From positions 15,438,001 to 15,502,000 of the forward strand of contig JBHGNT010000012.1 in the NCBI GenBank assembly GCA_043228905.1: DNA of 64,000 bases. The letters are read 5' to 3'. A program made the translations under genes and the position numbers. Position 1 is the first letter of the stretch, and the number at the start of each line of letters is the position of its first letter. The notes below the pieces were generated by a model that did no database searches, was not told the DNA's origin, and saw only the letters and a program-made list of their open reading frames with translations. Shown here piece after piece: positions 33,777 through 45,719 of the stretch. The DNA is from Azolla caroliniana. Taxonomy: Eukaryota; Polypodiophyta.

Positions 33777-34697
33777 ATGGACAGAGCAATGGGAAGCTCA
33801 CTACCAACTGAGAAGCTCGACAGGAGCAACTACGCGTCTTGGTCGTACAAGATGCACCAGTACTTGGTTGGTCATGGTTACTGGAGTTATGTTGAAGGAG
33901 CTAATGATACAACGCCCGAATCGACACACAGATTTTTTGGCTTGGGAACAAGCGGCAAGCCGAGTTCTTTACTGCTTCGCATCCTGTGCGAGCAACCAGC
34001 TCTTGAGCTACATTCGGGATGCTAAGACGCCAAAGGATGCGTGGGCGAATCTCAAGAGGATTTTCGCCGCTAGCATAACAACTAAGAAGCTCCAGCTTAG
34101 GTAGGAGCTCAGCAATGTCCGACAGAAAGATCTGTTTGTGGCCAATTACACGGCCCGAATCAAGGACATCTATGACTCTCTCGCCTCCATCAACGTGAAC
34201 GTCGAGGAGGACGAAATGGTGCAGGTGTGTCTTGGTGGGTTAGCGTCAAAGTTCAGAGCGTTCTGGACGGTGGTCTACACAAGGGAGATTACACCTTCGT
34301 TCTTCGAGTTCAGTCGATGTTGCTCATAGAGGAAAATCACGCGGGTGCATCGACGAGTACGCATACCGACAACAAGATACTATACACGGAGGAAGATAGG
34401 CCCCGTGGTCGTGACAAACGAGGTGGATCGGCGCATAGTAGAGGCGGCCGAAAAGAGCAGAACATGCGGCATAATCAAAATGCCGGAACTAATTCCGAAA
34501 CCTCCGGAAGCAGGGGGAGTCATAGCGGTGCAAGAAGTCAGCAAGAGAAGAGTGCGATGGAATGTTGGTACTGTGGCAAGAAAGGCCACAGGGAGAGCGA
34601 GTGCTGGAAGAAGAAAGCTGATTCAGACAAAGTCAGATCGAGCGGAAGAGACGTAGGAAGGCGTCAAAAATCGCACTACATGGAAGGCTCTAAATGA
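33777..34697 (+). pseudogene. gag: Copia gag pseudogene with zinc knuckle
   Basis: Starts MDRAMGSSLPTEKLDRSNY and continues in plant-copia style (NYASWSYKMHQYLVGHGYW, then NLKRIFAAS, KDIYDSLASI). After frame changes near 33940, 34105 and 34230 it ends with a CCHC knuckle (CWYCGKKGHRESEC, near 34562-34605). Confidence 0.87.
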
Positions 34698-34699
34698 AC

Positions 34700-35815
34700 C
34701 GGAAATGGATTGGGCCCAAGCTTCGTAATGAAGCACAAGGCCAACTCGATGGCCGTGAACACCTTGAAATCAAGTGAGGTGTGGTATGTTGATTCCGGAG
34801 CATCAAATCATATGACGAGTCATGAGGAATGGTTCTTGGACTTGGAGAAACCTGAAAAGCAAGGAGTGGTCGAAACGAGAGACGACACTCAACATACCAT
34901 CGAATATGTTGGAGAAGTTCCCCTAAGCCACGTCAGGCAGAAAGGGAAACTTATGAACGTGTTGCACATCCCGACAATCACCAAGAACTTGGTGTCGGTC
35001 GGTCAAATCGTAGACTAGGGGATGCAAGTTCGATTCACACACCTCGGGTGCTACATCGAAGAGGAAGGCAAAGTAATCGCACAAGGGCGTCGTGAAGGGA
35101 GGATTTTCATCCTCGACACCAACCAAGCCGGAACCGCATTGTTCACGAAAGGACAGAAGGTGAATTAGATATCGACCTGTGGCACAAGCGGTTCGGCCAC
35201 ATTAACTTCCCACGACTTCATGAAATGCAGATGAAGAATATTGTTTTCGGATTGCTGAAATTTCGTGGTCGGGATGGCCAAGTTTGCGAAGCCTGCCAAC
35301 TAGGGAAGCAACACCAACTTCCGTTCCCAAACGAGCGTAATCGGAGTCGAAATCCACTCAACTTAATCCATTCAGATGTATGGGGACTAGCACGGAACGT
35401 GAGTCTTGGTGGTAGTCATTACTTCATAACCTTCATCGATGACTTCAGTCGGCACACCTAGGCATGCTTGATCGTGAAAAAGAGTGAAGTCTTCACGTGG
35501 TTCGTGAAGGTGAAGAGCCTTGCGGAAAGGGAAACTAGACGTAAGATCAAGTAACTACGGTCCAATGGTGGGAAGGAGTATTTCTCCAACAACCAGTTCA
35601 CGAGTTATCTATAGAAGGAGGGATTTTGACGTGAATTCTCATGTAGATACACGCCGCAACAGAATGGTGTGGCCGAGCGGAAGAATTGAACAATCGAAGA
35701 AGCAACTAGGGCAATGCTTGAAGAGAAGCATATGCTGAAATTTTACTGGGATGAAGCCGTAAAGATGGCAATTTACTTGCAGAATCAGACCTCTGCTAAT
35801 GGAGGAGTGTTACGG
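34700..35815 (+). pseudogene. Copia protease-integrase pseudogene
   Basis: The protease has an intact D-S-G (WYVDSGASNHMTSHEEW) at about 34785. A GAG-pre-integrase region (LWHKRFGHINFPRL, CEACQLGKQHQLPF) and the integrase core follow (NLIHSDVWGLARNVSLGG, FITFIDDFSRHT). Stops lie near 35017, 35165 and 35459 and frames change beyond 35500. The sequence jumps into RNase H at about 35815-35830. Confidence 0.87.
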
Positions 35816-35829
35816 CAAGAAGCTGAACT

Positions 35830-36253
35830 TGGCACACTTGTGGTGATCACGTGGAGCAGTAAGAAGTAGCCGAGAGTAGCGTTGTCGAGCATGGAGGCCG
35901 AATATCGAGAAGCGACTGCCGCGACATGCAAAGTCATTTGGCTGAAATGACTATTATGGGATTTGCATGTGGAGGTGTCCGGCCTGACAATAATCCATCG
36001 CGACAACATCAACAACATCCACCTTGCGAAAAACCCTGTGCTCCATGCCCGGACCAAGCACATTGAGGTGCATTATCATTTTCTCCGCGAGCGTGTCCTT
36101 TCTGGTGAAGTCAAACTGGTGTATGTTCCGACTGGTCGGCAGATTGCCGACATCTTCACCAAGCCCCTTGGTCTCGACAAGTTACGACATTTCTCGGGTG
36201 AGCTACGACATCCCAAACTTGAGTGGGAGACAGGAATAGGAACAGGAGCATGA
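35830..36253 (+). pseudogene. Copia RNase H pseudogene
   Basis: A frame beginning near TWSSKK, then SSMEAEYREATAATCKVIW, IHRDNINNIHLAKNPVLHARTKHIEVHYHF and the end block ADIFTKPLGLDKLRHFSG. One stop falls inside (near 35948). The DNINNI segment carries a conserved acidic residue of retroelement RNase H. Confidence 0.85.
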
Positions 36254-36684
36254 AAGGAGCGGTAGTGATCGTGATGCCGAATCGGATGAAGAATTCGATT
36301 TCAGGCCAGTTGAAGAAGCCGAAGAAGAAGAAAACATGGGCAGTAATCGCAAGGAAGAGCTGAAGACAGCCGAACAAAGGGGAAATATAGCCAAAAAGGG
36401 CGTAAAAGCCAAGACCAAGACGTGGTCTGATGTTGTCAAGGGCCTAAAGACAGAAGACAAATTAGAGACAGCCAATTCGGGCGAAAGTGGAATTGAATCG
36501 GAAGTGTCCGATTTAATCGAAATGTTTGATTCAAACAATACAAATGGACTGAGGGCCAAGCGAAGGAAAGGGCAATGAAAGAGGCGCCAACACCACGACA
36601 ACAAGGGAACTGAGAAGGGCCACATGAGCAGACAAGCTGACTAGAAGGGTCGAAGTGCGTGGAATCAAACGGGTAGAGGAGCAC
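36253..36684 (+). other. Charged 3' reading frame between RNase H and the 3' LTR
   Basis: An acidic, then basic low-complexity frame, out of phase with RNase H by one frameshift: SDRDAESDEEFDF, EEAEEEEN, then MGSNRKEELK (ATG at 36336) and KAKTKTWSDVVKGLKTEDK, ending near 36578. The KTW-D-VKGLKT block recurs in the minus-strand copia element at 44737-44790, also between RNase H and LTR. It may be a C-terminal extension of pol or a separate ORF. Function unknown; not typical for plant copia elements. Confidence 0.6.
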
Positions 36685-36982
36685 ATTCCTCGTAAGGAAT
36701 AGTTTTGGGAGTTAGTGTAGAAGGCTCATTTATGAGCGGTCAAGTATTGCCAGTACTTGTGTCAGCAAAATAGTCGGGGCTTGTATAAAAGGTGCTCAAT
36801 GAGCACGAAATATGTAACAAAGAACATACAAAGGATTATTTTCGAATATAGTTTCTTGTTTCTACTCTCTCTGTCTCTCCCTCTCTTTCTCTATGATTTC
36901 TGTGTTTTACCGAATTGTCGTACTTCCGAACCATGTACTCTGTGTTCTTACACATACGCTTCCGCACACGTATTCTTTTACA
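36685..36982 (+). repeat. 3' LTR of the copia element
   Basis: 298 bp, ATTCCTCGTAAGGAATAG to CACGTATTCTTTTACA. It contains TTGTATAAAAGG (TATA box, near 36782) and a CTCTCT-rich leader. Related LTRs are at 42464-42750 and, more distantly, 43882-44334. Confidence 0.82.
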
Positions 36983-39900
36983 TAATTTGATGTAAAAAGG
37001 GAGAAAAAGAGAAGACGAAGAAAACTGTGTGTATGTGTCGAGGAGCATAAAATAGCAATGTTGCTCAAAATTTTGAGGTGTAAGTTCATATAATACAATT
37101 TATATAGGCACATTTTGTTTCAATTTATGTATGTTTGACATAGAGTATTGAGTCATAATTTAATGGTTTAATATATGCATGTAAAGAAAAATTTTATTTA
37201 GGGATATATGTATTGTCTATTAGTGCAAATGATTTAATCTACTTCAAAGTTTGTGGGTTTGAGATTAAAGTCGGCAAAAACAATCCTTATGATGTATCTT
37301 TTGGCTCCTCCAAGGTCACCAAATAGAGAGTTGCATGTGCTTGTCCACACATGTGTAACATGATGTGATCAACACAGGGTGGTAGGTGGAGTATCACAAA
37401 TGATAGATGTGGTCTTGGCAACATATGATTTGGAGTTGATAATAATAGAAGGTAATCCAAAGATCTTAATTCTTCCATTTGTAAGGAAGTCTATCGATAT
37501 GATGTTGCAGGATGATGAGTATTGGAGTATCTGAAGATAGCGATATGATATGAAATGCTCTATGAAGAAGATCCAAATGGGTGTGAAGTAGTCTTGAAGA
37601 TGGGGACTTCATGTGTGGCTTCTAAAGATAAATCTATTCACAAAGAATAAGATCTACGTTCTCATGGTTTGGTTTGTGATGATTCATAAAATAGTGACAA
37701 AGATAAGAGAATATCGGGAAATAATAGATCTATATTTTTGTAGTACGATAAGACCCATGATTAAGAATGTGACCACAAGAGAAGGTACCAAGATATTTAT
37801 ATGGATGTGATAGTGACAAGACATGTGATAAAGAATATTATCATGAAATTACACTTGTGCATGTAGAATTTGAGTGGGACCATCGTGGACTTGAACTAGA
37901 GAGGATGGGTTGAATCAAGTATTCTAAGTTTAGTGTTTGAGGATGTCGATGGCTGCACTAGTTTTCTTGTGTTTTATTTAAAATTTTATTTGTTGGAACA
38001 TATAATTCCATGTTTATGAGTGTTTTTATACGATGTTGTGAAGCTAGTTGGAAAAAGGCTTCGACCTCTTGCAACTTGCAACAAGGAGCACACAGGATTT
38101 TATGATTCATGAACCGGACACCGAAAGCCCAAGATTCAACCTCCGAAATGATGGTGTTAGGTTCAAGATTGTTAAGGATAAAAATGTAATCATGTCAAGA
38201 GTGGAGGTCGAGTTAAAACATAAACAATTCTGTTATTTTTGAAAAAGTGTAATTTTATAATTCAAGTTTATTACTTAAAAAGAAAGCCAAATGCCTTGTG
38301 CATTAGGCGGTGAGAAAACCACCTCAAGAAGGGTGGCAAAGGGAGGAGAGGTAGTTTTCCCCCCCATAAAAGCTCCTCTCCCAATGGTGGGAGAAAGCAT
38401 GGAATATGATAAAAGGAGGGGTAGAAGATAAGCTTGTGAGACGTGAACGAGATTGGGGAATGAGAGAGGAATCCACGGGAGATCAAGGAGCAGGTTATTG
38501 GGCAGCCAAAAGGCAGTCATGAAAGTAGTTTTCTTCATAAGAGGCCCAAGAAAACAAATAGAAAAACTAGGGGAAAGAAGATGAGTGTTGAAGTGGTTTA
38601 TGTTCTTTCTAAGAGAGGTCTCGAGTTTGAGAGTGTTGAAGTGGTTTATACCAAACATTTGATTTTGGCAAAACAAAATTTGTAATGTTGAAGTGATTTA
38701 TCACAAATCCCTTCCTTCTCAAATAGAGGAAGCAAGTTCAAGTCTTGTGTACTTGTGTAGATTTCTATCGATGAGAGGTAGGTATTTAATTATTAATAAT
38801 ACTATTTTACTTTATTTATATTTATATTTATTATTACTATTTTATTTATGATAACAATAAAATTTATTATTATTAATTTATTATATATAAATATTTACGT
38901 ACTTTTAATGAAGTTTGTGAATGTTTTTATCATTATTCTTATCACATTTATTATTTTTCTTTTCTTTTCATTTCTGTTCTTTTTTATTTAATATTAATTT
39001 AGTTTATGAATAATGTTAATATTATTGCTTGTCATTTTATTTCAAGTTATTTCATTTATATATAAAAACATTGTATGTATTTATGTATACATATTTTCTT
39101 TCTATATTTATTTAACAAAGGGTTTCAGCTGACGTCAATTCGCATCATCAATGGCGGTCGACGGGTGGCGTGAGCAATTGATGGCAGGACAACAAACAAA
39201 GCATTCCACTCAAAGGCACGACTCAAATAAGATGAAGAACATTCTAGTCGTTCACTTTGTCAAAATGGGATCTTTGACCAAAGTAAAAGGCTCCCCTTCT
39301 TCCCAATTTCCAAATGCAGTCTCGTGGTGTTTGGGGGTTATGAAGGCGAAAATAATAATAATTTAAAAGTCACATTTTCGATCCTGTGCTCAGGTGTCGT
39401 CCAACAAACGACACATCAATTTTGGCCAACGTGCTAGGTTTTACTCCCATCACACGAAAATTTTACAGTAAGACTCCATTTCTCGCTCAATGATGGGAAT
39501 TCGTATCCAAAGAATCTGTCGCAATCCTTGAGGTGAATTCTTCATGTTGACGAGGTGGGTTCCCTAGTGAGATGGCTTGGTTATCTTTTATATGTCGATT
39601 TCATCAAAGTTTCCGTAACTTTGTCATTTGAGCTCGGAATTCCAAGCCGACAACTCTAACGAGGTATATGAGTGGCCATTATTAATTTAAATGAGGATTT
39701 GCACAAGATAAATTATGTGAAAGTTATATTTAAAATCTCATAACTTATAATAAGTTCATGAGGGTATGTGAATACAATGAGAAGATTTATTGACTCCGTT
39801 CAATGGGGTGATAAAGAGATAAAAAGAAAGGAGGATAGGTAGATATGAGTATGTGGAGAAGAATAGACCATGAATAGAGCTTAAAGGGGAATGATCCTCG

Positions 39901-40429
39901 AGTTTTGGTGCAATATCTCGACAAATGATGGCCATGTCGCCTTTTTTCTTTGTTGACCTTGTACACCCTCTTGATTCGCAACCCCAAATCTTTCTCCGGA
40001 TTCTTACAACGCTTCCACCTTGTCTCTAACTTCCCCTCTAAACAATGAGATCTCATCACCCTTTTATAAGATTCGAGAGACCCTTCCACAAATAAAATTA
40101 GTTGGTATTTTCTTATTTTAGCATGCACCATGCCTTTTTCTCCCCACTTAAACACTCTTCTTTTTCTTTATCGCTTGACGCTAGAAAAAAAAACTTATCA
40201 TAATCTCCATCGTTGGATTCATTTGTCCACTTAATCTCCTTGGTCCAAGGTGGAGTCAAACCCTTTAACCTCTCACTCATAGCACAAGATCTTACCAATT
40301 GAACCAAGCCTTCTTAATGTTTTTATAACTCGTTATATATCCTTCTTACAAGAACCTTGCTCTAACATTGAACCTTTTTTTATATTCCTAGTTTAACTTA
40401 TTTTCCTCCTATGCGCTTCCCACATGACC
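36983..40429. other. AT-rich DNA; no gene supported
   Basis: Short frames (37613-37810, 38048-38242, 39151-39366, 39787-40155) show no known domain. The stretch 38780-39120 is nearly pure A/T. A single unit of the degenerate repeat described at 40430 lies at about 37767-37845. The opening of the frame at 39151 (MAVDGWREQLMAGQQ) is GC-richer but unrecognised. Confidence 0.55.
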
Positions 40430-40735
40430 ACAAGAGAAAGAATTAAGGTCTTCATGGTTGTGATGGTGACGAAACTTGCGGTGAAGGTCATTGTCATCTC
40501 AAGAGAAGATATCTAGATATTTATGGTTACATTCATAAAAAGATGTGTGATAAAAAATGTGACCACAAGAGTAGAGAACAAGATATTCATGGTTGTAAGG
40601 GATCAAGATAATTATGGCCGCATTCATAATGAAACGAATGATAAAAATCATTGTGACCATGAGATAAGAGATCAAGATTGAGATTCTCATGGTCACATTC
40701 GTTAATAAATGAGTGATGAAGATCATTATGATGTT
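40430..40735. repeat. Degenerate tandem array, unit about 66-70 bp, block 1
   Basis: Repeated text of the form GACCACAAGAG...GATCAAGATATTCATGGTTxCATTCATxAxGAAACxxxTGATAAAxAxCATTGT. Four or so diverged units. It resembles a coding-like Asp/His/Lys-rich repeat but has no open frame. Confidence 0.6.
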
Positions 40736-41001
40736 ACCCATAGGAGATGTACGGGGAGGGTGAAAGAATATAGTGTGAGTGTGTAATGTGTGAGTGTGAG
40801 TGTGAGGATGAGGATGAGTACGTATGTACACATGCACATTTGTGTGCATATGTACAAAGATGAGAGAGTGGGTAAGTGGTGCAACTACCTACTTGTCTCT
40901 TTGTACAATCTTGGTTTGTAACGGTCACATAATGTACTATGAAATACATGAAGAGTAGTGAAGAGTTATCCCTCAAACTTGTGTCTGTCTCATTTTCCTC
41001 T

Positions 41002-41002
<1 letters not shown>

Positions 41003-41034
<32 letters not shown>
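41003..41034. repeat. (CT)n microsatellite
   Basis: An uninterrupted CT run of roughly 30 bases between the two blocks of the degenerate array. Confidence 0.9.
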
Positions 41035-41036
<2 letters not shown>

Positions 41037-41098
41037 GCTCAACCCCCTTGGGAGGTAGGTGGAGCTTTTATTGGCTCCACCCCCCAACCATCAACATT

Positions 41099-41420
41099 GA
41101 CCACAAGAGGAGAGGTCAAGATTGTCATGGTTCCATTGAAAACACGAGCAACGACGATGTTGTAACCATTAGGGTAGAGATCAAGATGAAGCTCTTCATG
41201 ATTGTGGTCGTGAAGAAATGAGCGATGAAGATCAGGACCACGAGAGAAGGGATTAAGATATTCATGGTTGCAGTCATGAAGAAACATGCGATAAGGATTG
41301 TTTTAATCATGAAAGACGAGATCAAGATCAATATTTACATAGTTGCAGTTGTAATGAAACATGTGACAAAGGTTTTTGTTACTATGAGATGAGACATCAA
41401 TATCAAGATTTTTTGCATGT
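41099..41420. repeat. Degenerate tandem array, unit about 66-70 bp, block 2
   Basis: The same repeat as block 1, about five diverged units sharing GACCACGAGAGAAG, ATCAAGAT and CATGGTTGCAGTCATGAAGAAACATG. Confidence 0.6.
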
Positions 41421-41829
41421 TTGCAATGAGGAATATGATAGAAAGTGTACTAATGATAAGAGTGAGGGTTGTGATGATAAAAAATAGTGTATTTTTTGTG
41501 GATTTGGTTATGATAATGTTAAGGGTAACAATGCAGGTGAGGGTGAGCATTGAGAGGATGATCATAAGGGATTATGTGTTTTAGGTTTTGATGGTTGTTT
41601 TCATAATAGAATTGATGAGAATAGGGGATTTGAGTAAATCAAAAGGTAATAATCATGAGGGCTTTCGTTATGGAATAAGGGCTTGCAATGATGATGATGA
41701 TCATGATCATGTTGTGAGTTTGTACAATGATCACAAGGGTATAAGTGAAAATAATTTGAAGGATGTTAAAGTTTTTTGGAATGTATATATTGATAATATG
41801 GGTGAATACGTTGATGTTGTAAGTGTGTG

Positions 41830-41995
41830 TGGGTTGATTTCATACAATGCATGATTTGATTAAGGTTGATTTGGTACATATTTTTTATTAGGGGTTGAAA
41901 ATCTCTGATTTAGGGTTGATTTCATACACATTTCTGATTAGGGTTGAAAATCTTTGATTTAGGGTTGATTTCATACACATTTCTGATGAGGGTTG
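41830..41995. repeat. Short tandem repeat, unit about 49 bp
   Basis: Three units of GGGTTGATTTCATACACATT followed by TCTGATTAGGGTTGAAAATC and TTTGATTTA. The recurring TTTAGGGTT resembles the plant telomere word, but the period is 49, not 7. Confidence 0.7.
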
Positions 41996-42463
41996 AATTT
42001 TTTTTATTTCGATTAAAAAATTGCATCAATACACATTTTTTATTACAATATGTGTCTATTTGTAAATTTCCCCCAAAGTTGATTTTGGATTTTAATGCAT
42101 GTGCTTGATTTTTTATTTTTTATTCTTCTCTACTAATTATGAATCTAAAAGCACATGTCCTAGCAGAGCAGAAGTAACATGTATTGATTTTCTATTTCAA
42201 GTGGCTCGTTCCTTCATATCCAAAGTTTTGTGAGACAAAGGAGAACTTCAACCATGTATATGGTTTGTCACTGGAGGACACAACTAACCCTGAAATGTAC
42301 TCTTGTAAAATTATGATAGCATGGGCTCTTGTAAGTGAGGAGTTGGTAGAACGATGCTGGAAGATGGGGAACCTACAACAAAAGATGGCGTGATTTTGGA
42401 GCATGGAAATTGATGATTCAAATGCAGACTCTCAACAAATCCGCAACGAGACACCACACAGAA
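41996..42463. other. AT-rich spacer; unassigned
   Basis: A short frame at 42184-42393 has no recognised domain. It abuts the copia LTR that follows. Confidence 0.5.
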
Positions 42464-42750
42464 TGAAAAAGTTATGTGCGGAAGTGTAGACACAACCGGC
42501 TCAGCTAGATAGCAATAGAGACACAAAAATGAAGGTTTAATGGAAGCTTGAGAATACATAGTACGCAGGAGAGACAAAGAGAGAGAGTAGAACATAAAAC
42601 TCTATTTCAAAATAAACTCAATACTCTGTACATCGAATGTGCTCAAAGAGCAGTTTTATACAAGTCCTTAAAAGGACTGACACAAGTACCGTCAATACTT
42701 GAGTGCTCATAAGTGAGCCCCTACACTAACTCCCAATATATATTCCTTCA
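42464..42750 (-). repeat. Copia LTR, probably solo
   Basis: On the minus strand it starts TGAAGGAATATATATTGGG and ends near CGCACATAACTTTTTCA, paralleling the 36685-36982 LTR along its length (GGGAGTTAGTGTAG, GTATTGACGGTACTTGTGTCAG, CTTGTATAAAACTGCTC). No primer-binding site or polypurine tract adjoins it. Confidence 0.7.
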
Positions 42751-43881
42751 CGGTGTCGTAGTGTATTTCGTACACTATGTGAAAAACGTATAAAGTACCC
42801 GATTTAATAAATATGAAGAAAACGAAGAAAATATGAGAATACATGTTACATGCATAGGGCAAGATTCAAACCTTGTACCTCCATGTTACTAATTTGAAGG
42901 CTTACCATTACACTAACACATCATGAGTGTTAAAAAAGTAGATATCCCACATAGAAAGGTTTTTTCACGCATATTTTCTAGGAAAAAGCTTTGGTTACAA
43001 GAAAAACGCATGATAGAAAAAAGCTACACATCCACATTTAGCGTGCATGAACACTATAGTCGATAAAAACGCATGAGGTTAGAAAAAGCTGATCACTTTT
43101 AGAAAAAGCATATTAGAGAAAGCATATAGTCTATCGACAAAAAAAGAATGGAGTCTATAGTTAGAGAAAAAGCATAGATTGTAAAGACTCTCTCATCACT
43201 ATATAAGGAAGAGAGAAAGATGTATCTAGGGAGGTTGTTGATTTTTTTTAAGGGTTGATTAATATAGTATATTCATGGGATTCACGAATTTGCCATCTAT
43301 TTCTCTCTTGCAATCTAAACTCATATTCTTTCCTAAAACATTAATTAATACACTTTACTCGTGGGATTCACGAGTTTCCTATCTCTCTTTCTTATAATCT
43401 ATTCATATTCATAACTAAACTCGTCTCAAATTCTTCCTCCTCCTAGTCCAAAAGCCCTAGGGTTCCCACCCGACTCACGCAACGATCCGGTGCGGAAAGG
43501 CAAGACAACGAAATATCTTTCCAACGGCTTTCCTGCTCCCACCGATCCGGCCTCGCCGATCAGTCTCCATCCGATTCGGCTCCCAGCTTCTTCAATTGAT
43601 CTGGGCCTAACCGATCGGTCCAATCCAATCCGGTTCTTGGCTTGTTCAGCTAATCCGGCCCAAGTTAAGCTTGCTTGGTAAACACAAAAACAACATGAAA
43701 CAAAATGTCAATGATACAGGTGAGACATTGATTTGTGATATGCTGAAAAACGTTCATGAAACCTGTGAGACATAAGAAGCAACACAGTCTACCTTAGAGA
43801 AAACAACTTTGGTTGTTGGGATGGAAAGCAAGGTCACGTTGGCAGTGACAACAATTAGAAACAAGATTTAGGTAGCTATTT
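42751..43881. other. Spacer with a diverged direct repeat; no gene
   Basis: GGGATTCACGAxTTxCCxATCT...TCT(C/T)TCTT occurs twice, near 43278 and 43361. An AGAAAAAGC word recurs five times or more at 42970-43170. The GC-rich portion 43440-43680 with CCGATCCGG-like words resembles the inner part of the copia LTR that follows. Confidence 0.5.
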
Positions 43882-44334
43882 GTCAAAGTAAATGTGCAGA
43901 AGCGTTTGACAAACTGGCTCAGCCGGATAGCAATAGAAAATGAGAGAAGGTTTAATGTCGAACTTAGCACAGAGAATACGTGTGGGAGAGACAGAGAGAG
44001 CGGAACATAAACTAAATTCAAAATAACACTCTGAAAACTCTATCCATACAATGTGCTAAACAACACTATTTATACAAGTCCTCAAAAGGACTGACAGAAG
44101 TACTATGTACTTCAATACTCATACGAGTGACTGTCACTAATAACAAGACAATGATTACCTAGTAGTCTAGGCTACTACTAGGCGTCCGGTTCCCACTTGA
44201 ATCTGGCTCGCCGATTTATCTTCCCGATACAACCGGTTGTTTCCGGATACCGATCCGGCTTGTCCTTCCGGATGCCGATTCGGCTGTCCATTCCGGATAC
44301 CAATCCGGTTCCGGTTGAGCTTGCTCACTCAACA
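43882..44334 (-). repeat. 3' LTR of the minus-strand copia element
   Basis: Begins, in element orientation, TGTTGAGTGAGCAAGCTC and ends CACATTTACTTTGACA; 453 bp. The inner half resembles 42464-42750 (GTCAGTCCTTTTGAGGACTTGTATAAAT). The start resembles that of the LTR at 227. Confidence 0.75.
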
Positions 44335-44349
44335 CTCCCCCTCAAGCTC
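44335..44349 (-). other. Polypurine tract of the minus-strand copia element
   Basis: GAGCTTGAGGGGGAG directly before the TG of the LTR. Confidence 0.85.
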
Positions 44350-44439
44350 AACTTGAGGTCGGATCGTGGTGTCAATGTTTGTAGTAGCCGATTCTCCTCT
44401 TTGGCTCCTCTCGCTCACTCGCCTTGCTCGCGCACCTTG

Positions 44440-44960
44440 TCCAGTCCGGTTCTGCGCACCTTGACCTCCTTGGTTGGCTTGTCTGCTCAGTAGGCCCATG
44501 TCAACTCCTTCACGGCCGCAACTACGACGCTTCTCGACCCGTCGGTTCCTTCATGTTGGCGTCGACTTCCACTGCCTCTTAGTCCGCATGGCCTTTAGTT
44601 GATCCGGCTCCTCCGAATCCAACTATTGAACCGAATCGGGTGTCTCTGATTCGTTCCAGCTTTTATCCGAATCGGTCGCTTCTGATTCGTTCCGGCTCTT
44701 GTCCGAGTTGGTGTTCTCCAACTATTCTCTGGTTTTCAAGCCCTTCACCATATCAAACCACGTCCGGGTCTTGGCCTTCTTCTTCCGGTCAGCTCTGTCC
44801 TTCTTGATTCTGCCACCGCTACCATTTGCTCTGACTTTTTTGGTCGGCTCGGCTTCCTTTATCTACTCATGCCCTCCTTGATTCTTTCTTCCTCTCCGGC
44901 TCCTTGTCTGATGCCATTCGTTCTTGCTCTTGTTCTCCCCCTCAGGTGCGGCACATCGAG
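44440..44960 (-). other. Charged 3' reading frame of the minus-strand copia element
   Basis: Located between RNase H and the polypurine tract. It contains RKKKAKTRTWFDMVKGLKTR (44737-44790) and an Asp/Ser/Glu-rich stretch (NESEATDSDKSWNESETPDS), with stops between. The motif and order match the frame at 36253-36684, so the extra region is a shared trait of this copia lineage. Confidence 0.6.
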
Positions 44961-44969
44961 ATGCTAAAT

Positions 44970-45560
44970 GCTAAGCATCTCTGAAAAATGTTGCAACTTG
45001 TCCAATCCGAGTGGCTTGGTGAAGATGTCGGCAACTTGCCGATCCGTGTGAACGAAGTTCAACTTCACCGCTCAGGACCCGTTCACGAACAAAGTGATAA
45101 TGCACTTCTATGTGCTTTGTCCGAACATGGAACACCAGGTTCTTGGCGAGCTATATGCTTCTCATGTTGTCGCAATAGATTAGTATCGGGGTCAGCACCT
45201 CGATCCGGAGGTCACGCAGTAGTCGCCGAAGCCAGATGGCTTCATAGGTGGCAATGGTAGGACCTTGGTATTTAGCCGCAGTGCTCGACAAAGCCATTGT
45301 TGGCTGTTTTTTCTGCTCCATGCAACAACCGTGCTACCAAGAGAAAACATGTAACCAGAGGTGGATCGGTGATCCGATGCATCACCAACCCAGTCTGCAT
45401 CGGTATATCCGACTGGCTTCACAGCTATACCGTGTCGTTATAAGAGTCCCTGGTCCTTCATGCCACTAACATACCGGAGTAGCCGGTGTGCGCACTGAAG
45501 GTGCTCGACGGTCGGCTTCTGCATGAAGTGGCTGATCACTCCGACCAGGTAACTGATGTC
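44970..45560 (-). pseudogene. RNase H pseudogene of the minus-strand copia element
   Basis: GYTDADWVGDASDHRSTSGY and VVAWSRKNSQ (45300-45415), then further left TDRQVADIFTKPLGLDKLQ near 45010-45060. Upstream, PDIRYLVGVISHFMQKPT near 45520-45560 marks the RT end. Confidence 0.82.
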
Positions 45561-45719
45561 GGATCGAGGGAACTAGATTCCTCCAGAAAGAGAAAGAAAT
45601 TGGTTATCGATTCAAAAAGAGTTTGAACCGAAACGGTTTGGACTAGAGAGGCCCGGATCGGAAAGGAACGTCAGCGATCGCGACAAGAGAAGAAAAATTG
45701 ATGCTCATTATTGAGGAGA

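Larger units (their letters stand above)
33610..36982 (+). mobile_element. Ty1/copia deletion derivative, without reverse transcriptase
   Basis: LTR remnants flank gag, CCHC, protease, integrase and RNase H, but the RT domain is absent: integrase sequence near 35800 passes directly into RNase H near 35830. The initiator-Met primer-binding site is perfect. It could move only with help from another element, and its own frames are broken. Confidence 0.88.
43882..45560 (-). mobile_element. 3' end of a minus-strand copia element
   Basis: A 3' LTR, polypurine tract, a charged 3' reading frame and RNase H, in that order from left to right, all on the minus strand. Sequence upstream of RNase H (beyond 45560) is replaced by a plus-strand copia element. 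Several stops are present. Confidence 0.8.

Noticed and set aside
41860-41995. TTTAGGGTT words suggesting an interstitial telomere repeat
   Set aside because: The words recur every 49 bp within a longer unit, not every 7 bp.
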